This document shows positions 7,098 through 13,024 of a stretch of 13,024 nucleotides of DNA, in pieces (within the stretch, counting starts at the first letter, position 1; each line of letters opens with the position of its first letter). The stretch covers positions 1 through 13,024 of the forward strand of contig DHSL01000063.1 in the NCBI GenBank assembly GCA_002411345.1. Reading direction: 5' to 3'. A model generated the notes under the pieces. The model made no database searches and had not been told where the DNA came from. It worked only from the letters and a program-made list of their open reading frames with translations. The stretch is from Bacteroidales bacterium UBA5287 (GTDB lineage Bacteria; Bacteroidota; Bacteroidia; Bacteroidales; Dysgonomonadaceae). The translations under genes and the position numbers were made by a program.

Positions 7098-7123
7098 AAG
7101 AGACCATTGTTTAACGGTCTCTT
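7091..7123 (-). terminator. Intrinsic terminator of the lysS-gpsA-pgi operon
   Basis: On the minus strand AAGAGACC pairs with GGTCTCTT (8 bp, 10-nt loop) and is followed by TTTTTGTTTAATT. It lies about 53 nt beyond the pgi stop. A smaller 5-bp stem (CGGGA 7134-7138 with TCCCG 7145-7149) lies between the stop codon and this terminator. Confidence 0.85.
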
Positions 7124-7176
7124 CAGGTCATGCCGGGATGAGTTTCCCGTTATCTTTATTTATCTATTCTTGCGAC

Positions 7177-8520
7177 TTAAATTCTTTCTTTAATCGCTTT
7201 GCTTTCTTCTTCGTATCCCGGTTTATCAAGTAAAGCAAACATATTTCTTTTGTATGCTTCGACCCCCGGTTGGTTAAACGGATTAATTCCTAGCATGTAA
7301 CCGCTTATTCCACAAGCTTTTTCGAAGAAATAGATCAGTTGACCGATATACTCTTCTTCAAGTTTAGGAATCTCAATCAGCAGATTTGGAACTCCACCGT
7401 CGACATGTGCAAGTCTTGTTCCAAGCTCAGCCATTTTGTTCACATCATCAACGCGTTTACCTTCAAGGAAGTTCAGGCCGTCAAGATTCTCATCATCATG
7501 TGGAATCTTCACTTTCTCGTTTGGTTCATTAACCGAAATAACAGTCTCAAATATTGTCCGTTCCCCCTCTTGGATCCATTGTCCCATTGAGTGTAAGTCC
7601 GATGTGAAATCAACTGCAGCCGGGAAAATACCCTTCAGTTCCTTGCCCTCGCTCTCACCGTAAAGTTGTTTCCACCATTCAGCAAAGTAATGAAGTTTAG
7701 GATTAAAGTTTACAAGGATCTCTATTTTTTTACCTCTTTTGTACAGTTCGTTACGAATTGCAGCATAAATAGCCGGTAAATTATATTCAAAAGCAACAGA
7801 AGAATTAGAAGCATTTTCTATTTCCACAGCCCCATCAATCAGTTTACGAATATTTAGTCCAGCTACTGCTATTGGAAGCAAACCAACCGGAGTAAGAACA
7901 GAATAACGTCCGCCAACATTATCAGGAATCACATAAGTCTTGTAACCCTCTTGAGTAGCCAAAGTTCTTAGCGCCCCTTTTTTCTCATCCGTGATTGCGA
8001 CAATACGTTTTTGTGTTTCAGCTTTACCAACTTTCTTTTCCAGTTTCTCTTTCAGTAAACGGAAAGCCACAGCCGGTTCCGTTGTAGTTCCCGATTTAGA
8101 AATATTGATTATGCCAAAAGATCTGTCTTCGACAAATTCAAGTATTTCATGAAGATAATCTTCGCTTAAGTTATTACCTGCGAACAAAACCACCGGATCT
8201 TTACGTTTTGGTTGCAACCAGTCCAATGAAGGTTTCAGCGCCTCAATAACTGCTCTGGCACCCAGGTAGCTTCCTCCTATACCCACAACCACAACCACTT
8301 CACAAAGAGAGCGAAGTATTGCTGCCGTATCTTCGATATCGCTAATCACTTCATCATTAAAGGAAGAAGGTAAATTCACCCATCCCAAGAAGTCGTTTCC
8401 CGCGCCGTTTCCATTGTGTAAAGATTCGTTACAAGCCGACGCTAAATCAGCCTGTTTCAGAATTTCTTCTTCGCTCACAAATTTGTAAACAGGTTGAATA
8501 TTCAATTTAATCGTATCCAT
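7177..8520 (-). CDS. pgi: Glucose-6-phosphate isomerase
   Basis: Interconverts glucose-6-phosphate and fructose-6-phosphate in glycolysis and gluconeogenesis, in the cytoplasm. At 447 residues it belongs to the short bacterial form (as in Firmicutes) and not the ~550-residue E. coli form. Visible motifs are GIGGSYLG (80-87), the SIS-type phosphate-binding SKSGTTTEP (141-149), NVGGRYSVLTPVGL (201-214), the proposed catalytic Glu289 in YGESEGK, His310 in DLHSMGQ, and Lys424 in VEAYKRNMF. The sequence appears intact. It starts 23 nt after gpsA, with no terminator between, and is the last gene of the lysS-gpsA-pgi run. Confidence 0.97.
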   Translation of the reverse strand: MDTIKLNIQPVYKFVSEEEILKQADLASACNESLHNGNGAGNDFLGWVNLPSSFNDEVISDIEDTAAILRSLCEVVVVVGIGGSYLGARAVIEALKPSLDWLQPKRKDPVVLFAGNNLSEDYLHEILEFVEDRSFGIINISKSGTTTEPAVAFRLLKEKLEKKVGKAETQKRIVAITDEKKGALRTLATQEGYKTYVIPDNVGGRYSVLTPVGLLPIAVAGLNIRKLIDGAVEIENASNSSVAFEYNLPAIYAAIRNELYKRGKKIEILVNFNPKLHYFAEWWKQLYGESEGKELKGIFPAAVDFTSDLHSMGQWIQEGERTIFETVISVNEPNEKVKIPHDDENLDGLNFLEGKRVDDVNKMAELGTRLAHVDGGVPNLLIEIPKLEEEYIGQLIYFFEKACGISGYMLGINPFNQPGVEAYKRNMFALLDKPGYEEESKAIKERI

Positions 8521-8543
8521 AAAATATATGTTTATTATTTATA

Positions 8544-9539
8544 TCAGAATAGTTCAATTAAGTTTTTAATAGCTATTTTTGGCGAAATATTGCTATACAA
8601 AATGTTGTAAACTGTATTAACAATTGGCATATCAATCTGATATCTCTGATTCATTGAAACAATACATTTCGCTCCATAGTATCCTTCGGCAATCATCTCC
8701 ATTTCCAGTTGCGCACTTTTCACCGAGTATCCTTTACCGATCATGGTACCCAGTGTTCTGTTTCTGCTAAATTGCGAGTACCCTGTAACCAGCATATCAC
8801 CCAGATAATGCTGTTCACAAATATTCCGTTCCATAGGAGCAATACCATTTAGGATACGAGACATTTCATTCGCGCAGTTTGTCATGTAAACCGCTTGGAA
8901 GTTATCCCCATATTGCAGTCCCGAGCAGACACCCGCTCCAATAGCATATATGTTTTTGAGAACCGCCGCCAATTCTATTCCGTGTACATCATTTGAGATT
9001 GAAGTACGCAAAATACGAGAAGATATAGATTCCGCGATAGCTTTCGCCTTTTCGTTATCATTGCAAGCACACGTCAAAAAAGACAATCTTTCCAGAGCAA
9101 CCTCTTCGGCATGGCAAGGACCAGAAATTACGCCAATATTTTCAATTGGCACTTTAAAGTTCCCCGTTAGATATTCACTCATCACCACGTTATCTCCCGG
9201 TACAATACCTTTGAGAGCCGAGATTACCGTCTTTCCTTTGAAGTTGTTCGACCAAACCCAGCGGAAATACTGTTTAATATAAGGTGATGGAAACGCAACG
9301 ATAATAGTATCCGAATCCTTTATAGCGCGCTCAATATTTGTATAAAATACAATTTGAGCCAAATTAAATTTTATGTTTCGCAAGTAGTCCGGGTTGTTTC
9401 CAAGTTTATAAAAGCCCTCCACCTGTTCGTTTCGTCGCATATACCAGTTGATCTGTTTTTGCGTCATGAGAACAAGTTTAGCAAGAGCCGTCGCCCATGT
9501 TCCACCACCTAAAATGCAAATTTTTCCCAGTGAACTCAT
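8544..9539 (-). CDS. gpsA: NAD(P)H-dependent glycerol-3-phosphate dehydrogenase
   Basis: Reduces dihydroxyacetone phosphate to sn-glycerol 3-phosphate, the backbone for phospholipids. The 331 residues match the family length. The Rossmann dinucleotide loop is ILGGGTWATALA (9-20). Candidate catalytic lysines are Lys110 in SALKG and Lys195 in LKNIYAIG. The substrate region includes GPCHAEE (140-146), GDNFQ (211-215), GDML (247-250) and SRNRTLG (258-264). It lies 25 nt after lysS and 23 nt before pgi, so the three are almost certainly one transcript. As I recall, this order is common in Bacteroides and relatives. Confidence 0.96.
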   Translation of the reverse strand: MSSLGKICILGGGTWATALAKLVLMTQKQINWYMRRNEQVEGFYKLGNNPDYLRNIKFNLAQIVFYTNIERAIKDSDTIIVAFPSPYIKQYFRWVWSNNFKGKTVISALKGIVPGDNVVMSEYLTGNFKVPIENIGVISGPCHAEEVALERLSFLTCACNDNEKAKAIAESISSRILRTSISNDVHGIELAAVLKNIYAIGAGVCSGLQYGDNFQAVYMTNCANEMSRILNGIAPMERNICEQHYLGDMLVTGYSQFSRNRTLGTMIGKGYSVKSAQLEMEMIAEGYYGAKCIVSMNQRYQIDMPIVNTVYNILYSNISPKIAIKNLIELF

Positions 9540-9564
9540 TATATGTTTTTCTAAACGTTAAAAG

Positions 9565-11295
9565 TTATCGGGTAGCATTTTCTATCCACAATTTAACCTC
9601 ATCAGGTGTAGGATTTGCAAATCCCAGTGCATGTTTTTTGTTCAATCCACAAATCTCCTGATGCAACTTATTAGGATTAATTCCTTTAAGTTCAGATACC
9701 TCGTTGTATCCAGCTTTTTGCAGTACTTCGACCCATTCTTCAGGAACCCCTAATTCAGTATATTTATCGATTGAATCTTTTTTGACTGTCTTTTCCGGTC
9801 TCATCATTGGGAAAAGCAATACCTCTTGGATAGTTGTTTGTCCCGTCAGCAGCATGGTCAATCTGTCCATTCCGATTCCCATACCCGAAGTCGGCGGCAT
9901 TCCATACTCAAGAGCCCGAAGGAAATCCTGATCAATAAACATTGCCTCGTCGTCCCCTTTTTCCGATAATCGTAGTTGATCTTCAAAACGTCCACGTTGA
10001 TCAATCGGGTCATTCAGTTCCGAATAAGCATTTGCCAGTTCCTTTCCATTCACCATAAGTTCGAAGCGTTCGGTCAGTTCCGGGTTTTCGCGATGTTTTT
10101 TGCAAAGAGGCGACATTTCTATTGGATAATCCATTACGAATGTCGGTTGTATGAATGTTCCTTCCGCTTTTTCTCCGAAAATCTCATCAATGAGTTTACC
10201 TTTTCCCATTGTTTCATCATGTTCAACCCCCAGTTTATCGCATACATCATGCAACTGAGACTCGTCCATTCCAGTAATATCGATACCCGTATTTTCCTTT
10301 ATAGCATCAATCATTGTGATGCGTCTGTAAGGCGCTTTAAAATCAATCTCTTTGTTTCCAACCTTCACTTTTGTCGTTCCCAGAACCGTCATTGCGATAT
10401 GTTCCAACATCTGTTCTGTAAATTCCATCATCCAGATGTAATCCTTATACGACACATAAATTTCCATTGCCGTAAACTCCGGATTATGTGTTCTATCCAT
10501 ACCTTCATTGCGGAAGTTACGTGAAAACTCGTACACCCCTTCAAACCCACCAACTATAAGACGTTTCAGATAAAGTTCATTTGCTATACGCAAGTATAAG
10601 CTCATATCCAATGCGTTATGGTGAGTGATGAACGGTCGTGCCGCCGCTCCACCCGGTATGCTTTGTAGTACCGGTGTTTCCACCTCCAGATACCCGCGTT
10701 CATTAAAAAACGAGCGCATAGCATCAAATATTTTTGTACGTTTGATAAATATCTCTTTAACCTCGTTGTTTACCAACAAGTCGACATATCTCTGTCTAAA
10801 GCGAAGTTCAGGATCAGTAAATTTGTCATACTCCACTCCATCTTTCATTTTCACAACCGGAAGAGGTCTGAGCGATTTCGATAAAACCGTCAGAGATTGA
10901 GCATGTACCGATATTTCACCCGTCTGTGTTCGGAACACAAAACCCGTGATGCCAATAAAGTCGCCGATATCCAGCATCTTTTTGAATACGTTGTTGTACA
11001 GCTCTTTATCCTCATTGGGACAAATATCATCCCTTGTAATGTAGATTTGAATTCTTCCTTTGGAATCCATCAATTCCAAAAACGATGCTTTTCCCATGAT
11101 ACGTCGTGTCATAATGCGTCCGGCAATGCTTACCTGCCTTTTTTCCGCATCATCATTAAAATCACTTTTTATATCTGTGGAATATGCGTTTACTTCGTAC
11201 GCTGCCGCAGGATACGGATCGATTCCGTATTCTCGCATTTCGTTAAGACTTTGTCTGCGAAAAATCTCTTGTTCGCTAAGTTCTAAATTCTGCAT
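9565..11295 (-). CDS. lysS: Lysyl-tRNA synthetase, class II
   Basis: Charges tRNA-Lys with lysine. The N-terminal OB-fold anticodon-binding domain covers about residues 55-140. The class II catalytic core has motif 1 around 199-210 (ERGYLEVETPVL), motif 2 FRNEGMDRTHNPEF (261-274), and motif 3 GMGIGMDRLTML (471-482). The protein is 576 residues, about 70 longer than E. coli LysS. The excess is a C-terminal extension (about 501-576) with a pattern like a helix-hairpin-helix/SAM-like unit (EEWVEVLQKAGY, ELKGINPNKL). The ATG at 11295 gives a normal N-terminus. It heads the lysS-gpsA-pgi run, 140 nt beyond the terC terminator, with a -7 box at 11341-11348. Confidence 0.97.
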   Translation of the reverse strand: MQNLELSEQEIFRRQSLNEMREYGIDPYPAAAYEVNAYSTDIKSDFNDDAEKRQVSIAGRIMTRRIMGKASFLELMDSKGRIQIYITRDDICPNEDKELYNNVFKKMLDIGDFIGITGFVFRTQTGEISVHAQSLTVLSKSLRPLPVVKMKDGVEYDKFTDPELRFRQRYVDLLVNNEVKEIFIKRTKIFDAMRSFFNERGYLEVETPVLQSIPGGAAARPFITHHNALDMSLYLRIANELYLKRLIVGGFEGVYEFSRNFRNEGMDRTHNPEFTAMEIYVSYKDYIWMMEFTEQMLEHIAMTVLGTTKVKVGNKEIDFKAPYRRITMIDAIKENTGIDITGMDESQLHDVCDKLGVEHDETMGKGKLIDEIFGEKAEGTFIQPTFVMDYPIEMSPLCKKHRENPELTERFELMVNGKELANAYSELNDPIDQRGRFEDQLRLSEKGDDEAMFIDQDFLRALEYGMPPTSGMGIGMDRLTMLLTGQTTIQEVLLFPMMRPEKTVKKDSIDKYTELGVPEEWVEVLQKAGYNEVSELKGINPNKLHQEICGLNKKHALGFANPTPDEVKLWIENATR

Positions 11296-11340
11296 TCTTT
11301 TTGTTTATCTATTATCTCCATCCGGATGGTTAAATTCACG

Positions 11341-11348
11341 CAAAGTTA
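11341..11348 (-). promoter_or_regulatory. -7 promoter box for the lysS operon
   Basis: On the minus strand this reads TAACTTTG, an exact TAnnTTTG match, 46 nt upstream of the lysS ATG and downstream of the terC terminator, where a promoter is needed. No convincing -33 TTTG is seen at 19-21 nt spacing. Confidence 0.5.
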
Positions 11349-11423
11349 CAAAATATATTGCACTTTTCATTTCGTTTAGACCTATTTCCTTTATAGAACA
11401 TCTTAAAAGATAAATAGTTTGTA

Positions 11424-11475
11424 TTAAAAATCAAAAACTGCAATACAGTAGATTATTCAACCATATTGCAGTTTT
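11424..11475 (-). terminator. Intrinsic terminator of terC
   Basis: A perfect 12-bp inverted repeat pairs AAAACTGCAATA (11434-11445) with TATTGCAGTTTT (11464-11475) around an 18-nt loop. On the minus strand it is followed by TTTTTGATTTTTAAT. It begins 60 nt beyond the terC stop. Flanking A and T runs would let it work in either direction, but no plus-strand gene precedes it. Confidence 0.85.
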
Positions 11476-11534
11476 CTGTTAAATTGAATAGTTCATACCC
11501 TTGATACTGAACCCTTTCAATCTATGTCAGAAGA

Positions 11535-12557
11535 TTAATCTTCAATTGTTTTATTCACCGATTCTTTTTCCGGGATCATTTTTGATAACAATATAGAGAT
11601 CAATAAAGTACCGATGATAACCGTCAGTGAAACCCATGAGTGACTGCTAAAGAAATTACCTACTACAGGTATTGCGCTCAGCAGCATTTTAGCACCAATG
11701 AAGAAAAGTATAAAGCTCACTCCAACTTTCAAGAATCGGAACATTCCCATTATTCCTTTCAGTGCGAAATAGAGAGAAATCAGTCCCATAACTGCAAACA
11801 CGTTTGAGCTTACCGCTAAAAAGTTTTCCTCTTCGAGTGTCAGGATATTTGATGCACCCTCTTTTATCACACCAATAATGGCGGGAATTGAGTCCACAGC
11901 AAATAATACGTCGGTTGATCCAATTACCAAAAGGCATAAGAAAGAATTCGTCAGATTTGTTTTTCCATTAATTTTTGTGAAAAAATGTGGAGTATGAACA
12001 TCCGGATCAATCGGAAAAAGTTTTGAAGCCCCTTTATAGAGGAAATTTGATTGAGGGTCCACATTATCTTCGTCCTTTTGAAAAGCCATTTTATACGCAG
12101 TATAAACCAAAATAAGTCCAAAGATATAAATCAACCATTCAAATCGTTCCACCAGTTCCATTCCAATCAATATAAACAGAACGCGCAGTACGACAGAAAT
12201 CAAAATACCCAGCATTAGCAGTTTAGGTTGATTCTCTTCTCTAATCCCCATCATGGAGAAAATCATGATAAACACGAACAAGTTATCTATTGAAAGAGAA
12301 TATTCAGTCAAATACCCCGACAAGAATTTAACGCCCATGATGTGCGATGTAATCATTTCACTACCAGGATTTTGCGGAAAATAGAAATAGATTGCAGCTC
12401 CAAAAAGTAAAGCTATCGATACCCAAACAGCTGCCCATTTTAGCGCAACAGAAACACTTTCGCCACTATGTTTGCGCATATGTATCGATAAATCAATTGC
12501 ATATACAATGATAAAAATGATGATAAAGGCTATCCACCAAGAAGTAATTGTTCCCAT
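11535..12557 (-). CDS. TerC/Alx-family integral membrane protein
   Basis: A 340-residue inner-membrane protein with about eight or nine hydrophobic segments, for example 7-22, 43-60, 89-104, 113-133, 140-157, 204-230, 252-266, 276-298 and 308-326. The family signatures are SIDNLFVFIMIF (89-100), with acidic residues Glu85 and Asp91, and STDVLFAVDSIPA (214-226), with Asp216 and Asp222. These intramembrane acids are the conserved mark of TerC/Alx proteins. In other bacteria members are linked to tellurite resistance, pH response and manganese export. No other tellurite genes are nearby, so a metal (probably manganese) export role is the better guess. I leave the symbol empty because the tellurite role is not shown. 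It is a single-gene unit with its own promoter and terminator. There is no room in the roughly 50-nt leader for a yybP-ykoY riboswitch, which controls some relatives. Confidence 0.9.
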   Translation of the reverse strand: MGTITSWWIAFIIIFIIVYAIDLSIHMRKHSGESVSVALKWAAVWVSIALLFGAAIYFYFPQNPGSEMITSHIMGVKFLSGYLTEYSLSIDNLFVFIMIFSMMGIREENQPKLLMLGILISVVLRVLFILIGMELVERFEWLIYIFGLILVYTAYKMAFQKDEDNVDPQSNFLYKGASKLFPIDPDVHTPHFFTKINGKTNLTNSFLCLLVIGSTDVLFAVDSIPAIIGVIKEGASNILTLEEENFLAVSSNVFAVMGLISLYFALKGIMGMFRFLKVGVSFILFFIGAKMLLSAIPVVGNFFSSHSWVSLTVIIGTLLISILLSKMIPEKESVNKTIED

Positions 12558-12607
12558 ATTAAATTTAGTACGTTACGGTTGTAAAATTAAAGTTTGTAAA
12601 TAGACGG

Positions 12608-12637
12608 CAAAGATAAAACATTATTTGACCTTAAAAA
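12608..12637 (-). promoter_or_regulatory. Promoter of the TerC-family gene
   Basis: On the minus strand TATCTTTG (12615-12608) is an exact -7 box, 51 nt upstream of the ATG. TTTT at 12637-12634, 18 nt upstream, is a 3-of-4 match to the -33 TTTG, slightly close. Confidence 0.5.
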
Positions 12638-12646
12638 CTTATTTGT

Positions 12647-12686
12647 GCTTATTTTTTGGTCATAAACGGAAAATAAGCGTTTTTTT
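12647..12686 (+). terminator. Terminator-like hairpin on the plus strand, without an obvious gene
   Basis: GCTTATTTT (12647-12655) pairs perfectly with AAAATAAGC (12670-12678), with possible extension by wobble pairs on both sides. It is followed by seven T (12680-12686). The arrangement is that of an intrinsic terminator for transcription entering from the left, yet the only gene on that side is terC on the opposite strand. The stem is AT-rich (2 GC of 9), so it would be weak. Confidence 0.4.
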
Positions 12687-12827
12687 AACACCATAATTGT
12701 TTACCTGCACACTCCGTCAGCAATCATATTTAAGTAAGAAGTCAGTTCGAGGATAGTAGGAAGATAGTGTTAAAGAGATGAATATGAGGTGTGTTTTTAA
12801 TAATATAAAAGAAAAAATGCGAACCAA

Positions 12828-12860
12828 ATTCAGTGAAAATTCAGCAAGAATTTAGTGAGA
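12828..12860 (+). repeat. Three AT-rich 11-bp units in phase with the main array
   Basis: The units ATTCAGTGAAA, ATTCAGCAAGA and ATTTAGTGAGA follow one another at exactly 11 bp and run directly into the first unit of the GC-rich array (CCATAGTCGGA, which shares TAGT and the final GA with the third unit). They resemble each other more than they resemble the main array, but keep the same period and phase. Confidence 0.55.
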
Positions 12861-12989
12861 CCATAGTCGGACCATCATCGGACCATCATCGGACCATCAT
12901 CGGACCATCATCGGACCATCCTCGGACCATCCTCGGAGCATCCTCGGACCATCCTCGGACCATCCTCGGAGCATCGTCGGAGTGTCTTG
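12861..12989 (+). repeat. 11-bp tandem repeat (minisatellite), about ten good units
   Basis: Consensus GGACCATC(A/C)TC. Four identical GGACCATCATC units occupy 12869-12912. Then 12913-12945 and 12946-12978 form two copies of a 33-bp block (two GGACCATCCTC units, then GGAGCATC(C/G)TC) that differ at one base. A degenerate unit lies on each side. There are no unique spacers. Eleven is not a multiple of three, and on the minus strand a stop codon recurs every 33 bp, so a coding role is unlikely. It sits 300-430 bp upstream of terC and may vary in copy number. Confidence 0.9.
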
Positions 12990-13024
12990 TCCAGAAATAG
13001 GTTTGTCTCGTCCTGAAATAGGTT
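12983..13024 (+). repeat. Two adjacent 21-bp repeats at the window edge, possibly an insertion-sequence end
   Basis: Copies at 12983-13003 and 13004-13024 match at 19 of 21 positions. Each starts TGTCT.GTCC and ends GAAATAGGTT. The sequence begins with TG and, as I recall it, resembles terminal repeats of Bacteroidota insertion sequences, but no transposase is within the window. Alternatively it is the start of another tandem array that continues to the right. Confidence 0.45.

Noticed and set aside
9976..10524. Plus-strand reading frame of 182 codons opposite lysS
   Set aside because: It lies wholly antisense to a clear lysyl-tRNA synthetase. The translation is Cys/His/Phe-rich with no domain, as expected of a shadow frame.
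11535..12557. Tellurite-resistance locus
   Set aside because: Only a TerC-family membrane protein is present, with none of the TerA/B/D/E/Z partners, so a tellurite role is not supported.
12558..12640. yybP-ykoY manganese riboswitch upstream of the TerC-family gene
   Set aside because: The predicted leader is only about 50 nt and none of the conserved helices or purine-rich loops are visible.
12861..12989. CRISPR array
   Set aside because: Units are 11 bp and directly adjacent, with no unique spacers, and no cas genes are present.
12865..13024. Repeat-protein gene across the minisatellite
   Set aside because: The plus strand could read an 11-residue repeat (GPSSDHHRTII), but no start codon leads into it. 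The minus strand meets a stop every 33 bp, and copy changes would shift the frame.

Overview
This 13 kb window looks like a piece of a Bacteroidales (Bacteroidota) chromosome. The evidence is the low GC content, genes that start without clear Shine-Dalgarno sequences, several matches to the Bacteroidota -7 promoter box TAnnTTTG, and protein types typical of the group: a GGGTWATALA-type GpsA, a LysS with an extra C-terminal domain, and a phosphotransferase/RapZ-C fusion. All nine complete genes, and a tenth that runs off the left edge, lie on the minus strand. Transcription therefore runs from the right end to the left.

Reading in that direction, the right end (12558-13024) has no gene. It holds a 21-bp direct repeat pair cut by the window edge, an 11-bp minisatellite of about ten units with a 33-bp higher-order repeat, a plus-strand terminator-like hairpin, and a promoter box for terC. 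A TerC-family membrane protein (12557-11535) follows and ends at a strong intrinsic terminator. Next is the compact lysS-gpsA-pgi run (11295-7177), with gaps of about 25 nt, closed by a second clear terminator. After that come a HAD phosphatase/phosphoglucomutase-like gene and a transglutaminase-like lipoprotein whose stop and start codons overlap (TAATG).

The last run is nadE (glutamine-dependent NAD synthetase), an aminoglycoside-phosphotransferase-like kinase fused to a RapZ C-terminal domain, and a MurU-like sugar-1-phosphate nucleotidyltransferase. The spacings are 6 nt and 1 nt. This run probably has its own promoter, whose -7 box directly abuts the stop codon of the transglutaminase gene. 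The operon ends in a hairpin near 489-515. A structured, AT-rich gap of about 450 bp follows, and then the first 23 codons of a probable AGE-family sugar epimerase run off the left edge.

Most genes are housekeeping: translation, glycerol-3-phosphate and hexose-phosphate metabolism, and NAD synthesis. The most interesting system is the kinase-RapZC/nucleotidyltransferase pair. It resembles the AmgK/MurU cell-wall sugar salvage pair of Pseudomonas, but with a domain built in that in E. coli senses glucosamine-6-phosphate. Second in interest is the repeat block at the right edge. No phage, CRISPR or defence genes were seen.
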